Shown here: positions 21,919 through 56,343 of the stretch, in pieces | Numbering within the stretch: the stretch's first letter is position 1 | Layout of the letters: each line of letters begins with the position of its first letter | Assembly: GCF_035083965.1 (NCBI RefSeq) | Contig: NC_089732.1 | Span: forward strand, 5,037,383 to 5,101,382 | DNA: 64,000 bases | Direction of reading: 5' to 3' | Source: Branchiostoma lanceolatum | Lineage: Eukaryota > Chordata > Leptocardii > Amphioxiformes > Branchiostomatidae | Notes under the pieces: model-generated | Databases searched by the model: none | What the model was told of the DNA's origin: nothing | What the model saw: only the letters and a program-made list of their open reading frames with translations | Position numbers and translations under genes: made by a program

Positions 21919-23994
21919 AGGTGAGTCAACTGACAGACGACAGTTCCCTTGGAAGTCTATTTTGACACGAATGCCCGAAAACACATTCAACAAAACACTG
22001 TATGACAGGTATTGTCCACGTTGGCCGCTGCCATATTTGTCGACCCCTTTCCCGCGATCTTGTCAAACAGGTTTCGAGATTTATAGGAATGTGCCATTAT
22101 GATTAGTGGGGTGTGCGCAGAAATGCATATATGATTTTTCTATGCTTCACCTACACCAAGGAGCTAAACCTCCTTGCCTACACTGACTTGAACAACGCTT
22201 GTTTACTGTAGTTTTTTTTGTCCACTAGATGTTATGTGAATATTTGCGGTGTTTTTCTTTTTGTTTATGTCAGAACCTCCTTGATTTATGACACACCTTT
22301 ACCGGTCACTTCACAACGGGGGGTCACAAACCTCCAAGCATAGCCATAAAGAAGTGAAGTCGATATTCGTCAGCAGCAGATTCGTAGCAAAACGTCGTCC
22401 CTGTCAGTGACACCATGCGTCCCCTGCGGAGAAAATGGTTCGCCCCTGAAGATGTCACACAGATACAAGTGGTTGAGCAACTGTGTCATGACACCAGATG
22501 TCACATTCTTTTGTTCGGAAAATTCGTCTCTTTTGTGATAGGCTAAAGTCGTCCCAAAAGTCAAAGATTTTATCTGGGTCACCATAATCTCCTTGCTATG
22601 GAACATAAACATCGTGTATTCGTCAAGAAATGAATGATTTATTACACTAGAGTATGTTGAACAATTTACCAGATATACACACTGTTTATTCAACTGTTCT
22701 TCGTTATGTAGCCGGTAGCCTCATACTTAAGTACAGGATAAACGCTTTATAAGAAGGTGAACTGGCCTCAGCCACCATAATAACACACATTGAGTTGGTA
22801 TGTGCCATCAATTGAGTCTTTTCAACAAGTTTTTTGTTCAACGTATCCTGAACACAGGAATAATTTATGAAAAAATAAGTGTCCCTGTTTTCAGAACAAT
22901 GCACACCTGACTTTTCGATTATATCACAGTACTTAGAACAACTGACCAAAGTTTTTCTGTGCCCCTCTTTGAGCCCTAAGGCTCGCAATTAAATGGATAA
23001 GCCCATAACAACAGACGGCTGTGTCATAGGTAGAAATACCGGTTTATAGTCGGTGTGTCTTTTCTGTCGTGACGTCGTGTTAGCACAGCGAATCTTTTTT
23101 GAGAACATCAGCCGACTTATTTTTCTGACTTGGAAGGCTAGTAAGTGTTCTATCTTATTTTGATTGTTCTAGAGACTTCAGCAAGGGAATTGAAAGTAGA
23201 ACGTGGCGAATTAGACTGGGTGAAGTACAATGTGGGAGGGAAGTATCCTCACTTCTTGTATTGGACGACTTTTTAGGCAAGTGATGCAGGGTTCATGTTG
23301 CCCAAAAGGGGGCGCTTGAGTCACTGGTGTTGTGGTGCCACGTTGAGATTTGATAACATGTTTTCCTTCTCTGACCAAGCCACTATCATTCCACTTAACT
23401 GGCTATGTCGGTTCTTGGCTTTTATCAGTAGGGTAAGAATATTTGATTCAAGAGAAAGGAAATAAGAATATATGAATGATCCCTGGTGAAAATAGAGGTT
23501 TTAATCATGGAATAATATTTGTATGTTATCATCAAACAAAAATTCATTTTGAGACTTCATCTCTATGTTTATACATTTATGAAATCAAGTTAAAAATATT
23601 TCTGGGACCACCCTCCTTTTAATAACAATGGCAACGAACATGAAATTTATTGCATATTCAAAGAAAGAAGAAATGAAAATGAACACTTTGTTATATCCCT
23701 CTAAATCTACAGAATTTCTTCTGTCTTCTTGAAACATGTGTACACAAATTTACATAGTTTTAGTTGGCAGGATATATGTGAATGATTCTTTCTTTGTACA
23801 ATGTGCATGTTTCTTGAATACCCCCTCTCTGCCTAACTGTACGGAGATTAAACACGTTCTGTCTGTGTTTGAGCAGATAAATCCCATCCTAGGGGCGCCA
23901 TGGGAACACCCTGAAAAATAACCTACTGAACTAATAAAGGGATTTTTGAAAGACATAACCCAATTCCGCCTCACATTCTTTCGTAAATCGAGCC

Positions 23995-24140
23995 CAGTTT
24001 TGTAGGTGTGTACTCTCGGCTGTACTTCGGAAGTTTAGCACATGCGGGTATGAAAAAAAGAGGTTAAACCTTCTTGGTATGACTAAAACCTTCGCAATGC
24101 TGTCTGTGACTAACAGCCCCCTTCAAAATTGCTTCTATGA
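23995..24140 (+). repeat. Solo copy of interspersed repeat R2 (empty site for MITE-1)
   Basis: Runs from 'ttttgtaggtgtgta' through 'catgcgggtatgaaaa', 'gaggtt.aacctt' and 'aacagccccct' to 'caaaattgc'. The same sequence occurs at about 25603-25930, where it is split after 'atatgcggg' by the element at 25654-25840. Here the target is uninterrupted. Confidence 0.75.
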
Positions 24141-25435
24141 TGCCGTCCATACATGTAGTACAGACATGCATCACTTTTGGCACAACACGCGTTCTATACG
24201 AGTTATCAACTGTAAGAAATTCCTGAAAGCATCTCTGTTTATCTTGTATATCTCGGGCATGACACCGGAACAGGCAAGCTACCTGCTCGGATATATCCTA
24301 CTCTTCCACCGTGTAAAATTCGTGGTGGCGCGTCCTATGGCCTGAGGCCGGCTGGCTTTATGTTGTTGTTTTTTGCATCCTTGTTGTTTACACTGAGTCA
24401 ACAGTATCTTCATGTAGCTTCTTCAGAAGTACCCCACAGATACAAGGAGTTTTATACGAACCATAGATTTTGTCTTGTTGGGTCATGATGGTCTGTACTA
24501 TCTTCAGCCATTTGACGTTCTCTGTTAGAATTTAACGCTTAAGAATTAAAGTCACGAGAAAGGTTGTACATGGATGCATGAACAATTCTGTGCGAAGACC
24601 ACCTTTGGTTGTACAGAAAGATAAACCCCAGCGCAGACCAAGCAGACCAAGTTTAGACGTCGTTTTCTTGAAGAAAGTTCTGCAGTGTGAAAACAGATAG
24701 GGATTTATTTCTTCCCTGTCTAACACATGATATCCAGAATGTATAGAAGAAATTCGGTGTGTTTTTTGTTTCAGCTTTGTCAAACAAACTAAAAGCTGGA
24801 ATTCATCATTGCCTTGGTGGTGGAAGGATTCGTTTCAGGAAGGCTTTAAGATATGAGTAAACAAATGAGTATTTGCAGAATTACACCTGCTTGACACATG
24901 CTTGACAATGCATGATACGAATGCTAGATTTGAAGCTATGACAAACCATGATATAACGAATGAATGAATCAATGAATGAACTTTGTTGTTCGACAGTTGT
25001 ACACGGTACAATGTATGGCAACAATGACAAAGCAACCAATACAGTAATACTAGTCTACTAGTATATTCTAAAAACTATGACTACAATAATATGGACGTAA
25101 ATGGCGCATTGACATAATATACGTTAAACGTTTCTGTCTGTTACCACACATTCTCTCTTCTGTAAAGCTCTACATATGTATTGGCCGATGCCGAGCTAAA
25201 ACAACTGCTTTGATTCTTGTAACGTTATTGCGACACATTGGTGACAGATAGCTCTGGGGGTTGACTAGCTGTATATAGTTCTTCTACACGCGATCTCCAC
25301 ACACTCAAACGGTTCGTCAATAATACATGAGGAAATTAAGCGTGGCACGACACCATCGTTGATATTCTACCGTTTTTAGATTGCCCAAATTAGTTGGCTG
25401 GTAAACTGAGGAAACATTAACGCATGGCGCAAAGC

Positions 25436-25990
25436 CCGTGTCACACTGAGTAACGACTTTCGGCCGAATTTATTGATCACCACAGGGTCACCGAGTTTAG
25501 AAATCGCCAGAGACATTTTTTTACTTGAGGACGTGGCAGATCTGTAAAAATCGCGCGACGATCGAGAGAACACCAGGCGCATTACTGCCGAAAATGTTAT
25601 TAGTTTTGTAGGTGTGTAGCTCTCTTGTACTTCGAAAGTTAAGCATATGCGGGTAGGCTCTACCAGCCTCCGCGGGTCGTTGGTAAAATAGTAGAAATTG
25701 GCCAAATAGAGTCAATTGTATGAAGGGAGTTGGCTACGGAGAGAGGGCCAAATATGCGCCTGTGAATGAAACCCTCCATGGCCAAAGTCCCCCGGCAAAT
25801 GTTCTCCCCATAGCCGGCGCGGTTAGTCTGGTAGAGACTAATATGCGGGTATGAAAAAGGAGGTTGAACCTTGGAATGACTAAAAACTTGCTGCCTGTGA
25901 TTAACAGCCCCCTGCCCCTCCAAAATTGCATTTAGAGCTCGTAGACTTGTCGCGCGATCGGCCGATCGGTTTTCCTGCTGTCTGAAGGGG
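25436..25990. mobile_element. Relic of TIR element T3, interrupted by nested repeats
   Basis: Left part about 25436-25600 ('gtgtcacactgag', then 'cgatcgagagaacaccaggc') and right part about 25935-25990 ('gatcggttttcctgctgtct', 'gaaggggcat') match, in order, the left and right parts of the intact element at 53474-53730. Repeat R2 (about 25603-25930) separates them. Confidence 0.65.
25654..25840. mobile_element. MITE-1 copy a, about 187 bp, with 9-bp target-site duplication
   Basis: Terminal inverted repeats start TAGGCTCTACCAG (left) and, reverse-complemented from the right, TAGTCTCTACCAG. Both flanks read ATATGCGGG (25645-25653 and 25841-25849), a perfect 9-bp duplication. The interior 'aaaatagtagaaattg' is shared with copy b at 38741-38967. 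No transposase gene is present. A 9-bp duplication is typical of Mutator-like elements. Confidence 0.8.
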
Positions 25991-28178
25991 CATATTGTAG
26001 CTCTTACCACGTCATAAAGATGCGACATTGATAGTGTTTTGACAATGACAAGTTTTAAACGACCCATGTAATCAATTAGAAGTCGAGTTAGGTGTTTGCA
26101 CATTTGCACAAGCCTACATTTGGGGTTACACCCCTATGTTCCAACGCTCCTATGTCCCGACACTCCTGTGTTCTACACCCCCTAACCATAACCCTAACAT
26201 AGGGTGTCCCTACATTTGGGGAACAACCTTTCCCAATGGTACTCTTTCTGCGGACCCAACCAACACAAAGACAAAGCAATCAGGGATGGCAGCTGTTACA
26301 TTTCTGACGACACACCTTTATTCGTTGACATTAAAAACAAAAACAGGATACACACAGTGCCAACGTAGGAGGTATCTGAGCTAGTTGTGTGTTTTTGTTC
26401 TGAGATCGGGCTTTGGTATCTGAATTACGATCTACCCAACTTTTCATGGACGTAATAAGTATTCTGTACAAACCAAAAAGATTCGACACCGAAAAGCTCA
26501 TACATCTGTATTTGTAAAGCCGGTATAACCGCCCCTCGACGTAACACACCATCTCGCAGGCACGCGGCGCGACAACTGCTGGTCAGAGTATGTAAGATGT
26601 CTCACAGAATGTGTAAGAAAGTTATCAGAAACACTATTATGTAGAAACTGAAATGATTCGACACTGAAAAGCTGAAATATGTTTCTGAACCACGTGGCCG
26701 TTCTTTCACCGAAATGATCACATCAGCGATTGTGTATCTCTGTTTGAGGCAGACGCCGCTAATCGATAGAGAAGTGACCCCTATTATCAGCGATTGCGCT
26801 TCTATTCACATGCACGTAACCCCTTCACACCACACCTGCAGGGCTTACCGTAAATCATCATCATACTTTCTCTTGTAATTTATTCAGTTTAAATCTACTG
26901 AGCTTAGAACCAATCTGTGAGTGATAAACTTACGTCTTACGTAATGAAATATCTAGAATGGGCGAGGATAGTGAAAATGTGACCCTCAAACTATATTTAC
27001 CGAATTTTATCCTAATCCTAGAGGGAATTGAATTATAAGGTTTACAGTATGGCAGCCATAGTTTACATAGACACCGACAACAGATACCGGTTGGTGGTTA
27101 ACACGGAGTGCTGCTTGCTCGTCTTCTTCAGGTATATTGACTTCCCTCTACATATAACACAAGTAAGGGTGTTTGACATACATGTAAAACTAGCTATGCC
27201 ACAGGCACGTCCTAATAAGTGTAAAGCCCCTGTACAAATCGGCGTATATACTGTTTGAGTTTTCGGTAGGATATTGTTAACTAGATATGATGATGACATT
27301 TTAGTTGGAGTCAGTTGTACTTTGGAATCTTGTTATGAAAGCTGAAGTAGGGAGTTATTGACATAAAGTTTGCGAAATCTATGCAGTTGAGGTTACTTTG
27401 GATTAACTCTTGGCCTGATAAGAAAACAATTAAGATTTTTTTTCTTGATTGTGATAATATTGAATAGAATCTGAGTCAAAAGTAGAAGTTTGACAAGGAT
27501 CTTGTGTACAACATGGTTTTATCAGCAAAAGTTGGACAATCGTACTTCTCTATGAAAAAATGCTTGTAAGAAAGTGAGCTTTACAAACGACATGGCTTCT
27601 GCTTAGTACAGTGTTTGTGCAAAATGTTTTACTGTTTTGTTGCGAGCTGCATACTGTTACCCGACCAACAATCTGTGTATCTAGGTGTTCTACCTATAAG
27701 ACTGGTCCTGTCAGGGTCTTTTGTTTTGATCTGCTCCGTTTCTGAAGTCAGGGGGGTTTGATTTTGGGTTGTTTTGTTTTGTTGTGTAGAATAAGATGGG
27801 GAGGGGGGCTTGACTTTTCTGACAGCTCTATTTAAAGCGGATAGTGATCAACGTTTGGACACAAACGATTTAGTCTATAGAAACTACCCCATAGGCTACA
27901 ATTACAACTGTTGATTTCAACAGTGTTTTTATTGAAATTGTTGCAGCACAACTTCAGATGAAAACGATTGTGTTTTTGCTACCTCTGTTGGTGAGGTTAT
28001 TGCCACGGTACTTTTAATCGACAAAAATCAACACATTGACTCATACTTTGTTCTGAAATCTCTTTACATCATTTTGCCCTGCAGTCTGACAACAATAATC
28101 TACGAAACTGTATTCGAATAAAACTCAAAAGGAGAAAATGTAACCTTCTGACATCTTGTTTTTTTCTCTATCTTGTAG

Positions 28179-32321
<4,143 letters not shown>

Positions 32322-32413
32322 ACGTTGGGAAAAGTACAGGACAACGCTGCACATCTTCGCAATCGTGTCAACTAAATATCACTGAATATATATGTGCTAT
32401 AATATTGACAGCA

Positions 32414-32419
32414 AATAAA
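32414..32419 (+). terminator. Candidate poly(A) signal of the CMAS-like gene
   Basis: AATAAA about 90 bp after the TAG stop at 32319-32321, consistent with a short 3' UTR. The convergent TRIM-NHL gene stops at 32888, about 570 bp from this gene's stop. Confidence 0.55.
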
Positions 32420-32887
32420 ACACAAGTGAAAAGCAATGGTGTTTAGAAATCATGATTGAAACGAAATTGTAAATACTTTATAACCGTATTCAGTACTTGA
32501 CGCCTTACACATTACCAGAGATCTAATAAAATACTAAATGTTATCATGTACTTTCATAGATTCTAGTGACATATCAACCACAAACCCTGTCTCCTATTTA
32601 AATCTCCCCCCATCAGTTCAAGTCGGTATTTTTTACAAATATGTTTTTAAGAATTATGCATGTCTTCTTTCAAATGTGTTGCAATGGAGACCTATTCATC
32701 CATGAAATCTTAATACAACTGGGTGTTCCCTTCCACTTTGAACAAGCTGGTATTCAAGGGGGCAAAATAATGCAATCCCACACGGCAAAACATACTACAA
32801 ACTAAAATGAAACGCAATCAGTTCTGACTTGCATAAGAAAACAATAAGTTATTAGACTAAGACACCACGTTGTCGGGTGTTATTTTT

Positions 32888-35233
32888 TTAGCGACACATG
32901 AAGTTCTTCACTATAGTTAAGCTGCTGGTTGCTCCATCTGTGACGACGAGAGCGCCTTTCTTGGAGACAGCCACGGCAACAGGAGCCCTCAGTCCTTCTT
33001 GTTTGGTCGCGACATGCTTGACGAAGTGCCCGCGCGCATCAAACAGGGACACCCGACTATTGCCCCGGTCTGCTACGACAATGTTCCCGCTCGCATCGGT
33101 GCACACTCCCGCTGGTAAGCTAAGCTGTCCGTCGTCTGACCCAGAACCGCCGAATTTGAACAGAAAAACGCCTTCAGCATCAAACACCTTCACCGAATGG
33201 TTGAAGAAGTCCGACACAATGATTTCACCCCTCGCGTTGACTGTCAAGTACAGCGGTTGGTTAAACTGTCGATCTAAGGCACCTGGTGAGCCGAAGGTGT
33301 GACGCAGTCCTCCCATGGAGTTCATGACGATTACACAGTGATTGCTGACGTCACTGACCAATAGGTTCCATGTGCGTGGGTCAAACGCAATGCCTGCTGG
33401 GTGCGCCGCCATTTCGAGGCGCCTCATGTCCTGTAGCTCTCCGTGTTGATTGACTATCATCACCGATTTGTGTGTTTTGTCAGTCAGAAACAGATTCCCA
33501 TCTAACGCCATGGCTATCCCCTCCAGTCGGGTGTTATTGCTGTTGATCTCTGGGCACAAAACGGTAAAAGTCCTGAGAAACTTTCCATCTGAGTCAAAGA
33601 CTTGAACCCGTGAGTTGTCCGCATCTAGTACAAATATTGCACCCTCGTCAGATATTGCAACACCGCTTGGATACCGAAACTCGCCCTCCCCACTACCTTC
33701 CCTTCCAAACCTAACCATCGAACAGGCACTCTGCTGGTTTGCGTTTTCTTCACTAACATTGCAATATTCAACTATTTTACCTATGCTAATGCAGCGATGG
33801 TCTAACTCCTCTCTTACAAACGTGTACTTAGTTGATCCTCTGTTGGTTCCAAGACCTTCGCATTTCGCAGCATCTTGGAGCAATGATCGCATCTTTGTTT
33901 GGACCTGCTCAACTTCATCAACCTCAGTAGGCCTCTTCAGTAGCACCTCTGCCTGTTGCTTCCATTGCTCCATGTTCATCAGATAGTTGGCAACCGTCTC
34001 CTTTTCCTTCACGATGTCCAACAGCGTTCCCTGGTGCAGCGCTTGAAGCTGTTGGATCTGCTGGTAGACTTCTAGGTTGATCTGCTCCACAAGTTTCCTC
34101 CCTGCACTTTCTATCTCCCGAGCAAGCACCTTCCTCTGTTCACACTCTCTCTTCTCTTCTTGTTCCAACATTGACAGCAGACTGCTAAGCTTGTTCACGG
34201 TTTCTTTGAAGGAGTCCAGTAGAACTGCATCAAATTTTCCCCTGTTTTCGACCACGGTGATGTTCTCTCTATGCGAAAAGTGTTGCTCACGTATACAGCA
34301 TTCACATACCTCGGCCTCACACTCTAAACAATAGTAACTGAGAGTGGCGTCTGTGTGACGATTGCATTTACCCAAAGAGTCATCGTTTGTTGTGTGAGGA
34401 AGATATTCCATTCTATCGTCTGCGCTGGATACCCATTCGTACAGACTTGTGACGTAATGGTTGTCTTGGAGACCGGATATTCCATTGCTTGGCATGGGGG
34501 TGTCCTGACGGCACTCGGGACATGGGAAACGTGTCCTTCCTACAACAAAGGGCACAGACAATCGATTAGGTCACTTTATTACAGCTGTTACATGTGGAGA
34601 GATTGATTAAAAAATCGATTGAGGAAAACAAATCAAGAACTCTGATAGTAACAATTTAGCAGAATTGTAGAGGTTGAAAGCTATTGGAACCACAGAAACA
34701 GAAATAGTGTCTCATATCCGAAGCAAGTGCAACAATGACAAAAAAAATCAGAACGCTATACACCACTATTATTGATCTCCTACAAACAAACAAGCAAAAA
34801 GGCACAAAAACAAACAAACAAACAGACCAAACAAATAAACAGTAGTAAGTCATTATTGACTAGATAACTATTTTTGATTCCCATGTATTTCCATGTACTT
34901 GTTTGTCTGCAATTAGCCTTCGGGCATGAATTTGCAGTAAAGTTATTATTATTATACATGTAAGAATAATGACATACGGTATCTAGTGAAATTTAATCTG
35001 TCATTCTAGTACACTGAAGTTTATTTTGGGGTGTGGGGAGAACACACACTTAGCTTGAAGGCAACACCTTTGCCGCAGAAAGAAAACCCGTCCATACCGT
35101 TGGTATGTTTGATCAGACAGGGTGCACAGAAGGTGTGGACACAGGGCAGAATCTTGGGCGAGCAGAAGGTGTCCAAGCAGATGGGACACGTCAGGAAATG
35201 TCGCTTCAGGTCGGTCAGCGGAAGTTGGGCCAT
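32888..35233 (-). CDS. TRIM-NHL protein (RING, one B-box, coiled coil, six NHL repeats)
   Basis: Probable E3 ubiquitin ligase or RNA/protein-binding TRIM protein. Minus-strand coding exons: 35233-35098 (ATG) and 34539-32888 (TAA), joined in phase 1, 595 aa. The RING is split by the intron: CPICLDTFCSPKILPCVHTF-CAPC, then CPECRQ after the junction. A B-box 2 follows (CNRH-CLEC-CECC-H-H). Coiled coil over about 130 residues (many Glu, Gln, Leu). Six NHL repeats follow, each with a V-x-D-x-x-x-N/H-x-x-V/I core such as FVLDADNSRVQVFD, IVSDFFNHSVKVFD and VVADRGNSRVSLFD. No filamin-type Ig segment is visible between coiled coil and NHL, unlike TRIM2/TRIM3/TRIM71. I cannot assign a one-to-one vertebrate orthologue. 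Confidence 0.93.
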
Positions 35234-36007
35234 CTTTTGTGACGTGGTGGTATGTTATGGTCTAGAAATTACACGGGGAATACAGACATTTAGAATCCAC
35301 GGTTGTGCAAAGTTGGTGCGTAGCGATGAAGGACTCACCGTCTTACTGCTGGCAAGAATAGCCATTGAAAAGCACTAGAATTTCACAGAGTAGCAGGTCT
35401 TAGATGCAATTTAAGGTTATCGAAGTCTTCATCAAAGCGTAACAAGATAAGAAAAGATGTGATTCTTCATCCTAAAAGTTACAGATTGAAAGGTTATGTC
35501 TGAATTACAGCGTGAATTAGATGCATGCTGGTAATATACTTGTTTCCCTACCTCCCTTTGTTTGTATCAGTCCAAAACGAATCTCCATTTGAGGGCTAAA
35601 ACATGTAAATATCGTAGAGTGTATTCTGTTGTGAACGTGTTGATGATGAAATTTTCCTGGAGCAAGAAATGTTGGAAGTAAGCAGAAGAGAATTGAACCA
35701 TGCAAAAATGTAATAAGCAACATTTCGTTTGTATCCCTTGCGTTATGTATTTCTCATGCACCCGTATAATCTAATATTACACGACCCAGAGGACACTTAA
35801 AATCCTGTGTTACTAATACTAAATCACATTTTCAAAGAAATGTTATAGTTGTGTACTTTTTACACCGCCTAATTTTCCAGGACGGTATCGACGTAAAAAC
35901 GTTGTCTAAATCCCTTTGTGGCACAACCAACGCCCGCATTACAATCTGAACTCCCATAACAACGAAATCACCCGGGAATTAGGCACGAGGTAAGATAAAA
36001 TACTCAC

Positions 36008-36100
36008 CTGTGACTGGTATTCTCCAGGCTAAGATAGAAGTTCCTTCCCTTTCTGTGCTGTTCCATAAAAGGGCTAATAGCAGGAGAGAAGTTAGTTTAT
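36008..36100 (-). other. Probable 5' UTR exon of the TRIM-NHL gene
   Basis: On the minus strand the sequence reads CACAG|GTGAGTA at 36007, a strong donor, and an acceptor-like TTTCTAG lies at about 35263, shortly before the ATG at 35233. The upstream edge of the exon is not determined. Confidence 0.4.
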
Positions 36101-36249
36101 ATACGTGTAGACAAAACGTGGTCACCTGCAATCTAGGCGGTGACAACAACCCGGACCTTGCTCCTCTGTCTGCTCTACTCGTCTGTTCCGCCTCTTTTGT
36201 GATTTCTGTGTCATCCGTTATGCACCGCTGACCGATAAGTAGCCCCACA

Positions 36250-37830
36250 TTCGGTAACGTGCGCTACTAAATCCGGGAGGAGCCAACTACTCTCAAAGTT
36301 TCATCAAAACACGTCAAATCTATACTATGTAATTCACCCAGAGATATTCTATCAGCATTTCTATTGCGTTTTTATGATCAATTTTGAAGTTTATGGAAAA
36401 TTCATGATCATGCATTTAGGCTAATTGCAAGTGAACAACAGATATTGACAATGTACGAGCAGAAAGTGAATGAATATGTTACAGTCACATAAAACAGACA
36501 ATGAAGATTTCACTGATAAGGTTCTATATCTATGTCACTGACGCGGGGTTTGACTTCTTCTTTGTTTATGATCACTGGTGTTTCTACATTCATTCATTCA
36601 TTCAGACAAGAGAGGGGGTTATTCTTCTGGAAAATGAGATAATTGGCAAGTGTTTGAGGATGGTTTCTTAGAAGACAATGCTCGAGACAATGGACAATAT
36701 ACCACATCATAAGGCATGGGTGATGAGCCACTATAATGTTTGTGTTGATTTCGTTATGTTGGCCCTAGATACTCTTTTGTACAATAATAAGGAAAGTCGG
36801 AGAGCAATGTCAACGTTGGTTCACTTTATTCACTTACTTCATGAGACAAATCGTACCTGTTGGGATCATGTCCGTATCTGGACGGTGCAGTGGCGCCGCC
36901 AATCACAGTTTGTAGGTATTGCACGGCTATAGGCAAACGCCTAAGGACAGCCGGCCGATTAGAGTAAATAACCCGTGCTGAGGCTGTTCTCTCCCGTCCG
37001 ACCAGTTTCTATTGTGCTTCACATACAGGTCGGACTCACAGGCTTTTCGTGATCAAAGGTGGAGACGATGTTTGAGTCATATCTCTCGCACTCATTTTTG
37101 TTGTCGACAAAAATAGCAAAACTCATTTACAACCTTACGACATTATGTAACGGGCAGTACTTCGTTTTGCCGATGACGTTCTTTCTTAAAAGTGATATTG
37201 CAAGTTCCTTTATATGTTCCTCGACAAGTTATGGCTTTCTCGTCATTCATTACCACTCATTTGTATTTCAATATTGGCATGTTCCAAATGTATTAGACAT
37301 TCAAACGTTTCCGAGCCAAGTTTAAACGCCTTCAGGACAGCCCTGCGATGTAAACAATGCCTGGAGCCACGCGGGACATTTTCGTCTGACCTGTTGGGTC
37401 ATGAGCTATCGGCACAATACAACAACGACTTAATTACACACAGGCATTTCTAAATGTCGGAGGTAAATGTGTAACTGTTATTTCTTATGTCAGATCAAAG
37501 TTGTTCAATCTAGCTGAGGAGGACAAAGAAATGTCAGAAAACCCTTTGTCGTATACGACATGAAAGAAGAGGCACCTATGAGGAGATTTAACACATAAAA
37601 GTGTAAATGATAGGATGATCCATGCCTTCAAAAGCTGTTCAACAACACTGAACGTTGACCTTAATGATTCGTCGAGGTCGTGTGTAGTGATATATCTGTA
37701 CGGGAAGAAGTGCTTCGGTTGTTTTTGACTTATTTCGATGCACTTCACAAATATTATATGGCCTCATGAACAAATTAAGGAACAATAAGTCACTGTACCA
37801 CAGGCATAGGTTAGAAATATGTCAAGATGG
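36250..37830. other. Intergenic region, no gene recognised
   Basis: Between the divergent TRIM-NHL and RPTP-B genes. I see only short frames. A segment at 37528-37640 matches, in reverse orientation, the interior of MITE-1 copy b, including 'gtcgtatacgacatgaaag'. Confidence 0.5.
37528..37640 (-). repeat. Degraded inverse copy of MITE-1 interior
   Basis: The reverse complement of about 38830-38932 matches here over about 110 bp: 'aatgtcagaaa', 'ccctttgtcgtatacgacat', 'gaaagaagagg', 'gtgtaaatgata'. The terminal repeats are not recognisable. Confidence 0.6.
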
Positions 37831-37971
37831 GACAATACAAATATAAACCGTGATCAAATAACCATAGAAATGACCATGATGAATAAAGGTAGGGCACTAC
37901 TTTCGTCAGAGGACGAATACAACTTTTCAAACTTGACGGGGTGCTCAGGAGGAAACGATTATGACAAAAAG

Positions 37972-56343
<18,372 letters not shown>

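Larger units (their letters stand above)
20023..22100 (-). promoter_or_regulatory. 5' UTR and candidate promoter region of the sialyltransferase
   Basis: On the minus strand an acceptor-like CCCTTTCAG at about 20052-20060 precedes the ATG at 20022. A donor-like CTGTACAG|GTATGT ends a possible noncoding exon at 21888. I see no coding exon in between. The 5' end of the transcript is inferred only. Confidence 0.35.
22100..28178. other. Region without a recognised coding gene, rich in transposon remnants
   Basis: Open frames here are short and show no domain, and I found no exon with consistent junctions. Repeats noted separately are at 23995-24140, 25436-25990 and 25654-25840. I looked for an N-terminal CMP-sialic acid synthetase domain upstream of the CMAS-C-like gene and did not find one. 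Confidence 0.6.

Noticed and set aside
24079..24345. 88-codon open frame
   Set aside because: Overlaps repeat R2 at its start, shows no domain and no splice context.
26170..26205. Telomere-like 'ccctaaccataaccctaac'
   Set aside because: Only about two imperfect units in the middle of the window; too short for an interstitial telomere array.
20050..28178. Search for a CMAS N-terminal nucleotidyltransferase domain upstream of the CMAS-C-like gene
   Set aside because: No exon with the expected glycine-rich nucleotide-binding start was seen, and an in-frame stop precedes the ATG.
37819..37971. Upstream in-frame ATG extending the RPTP-B N-terminus
   Set aside because: The extension would bury the signal peptide behind about 50 polar residues. 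The ATG at 37972 gives a standard leader, though the longer start is not excluded.
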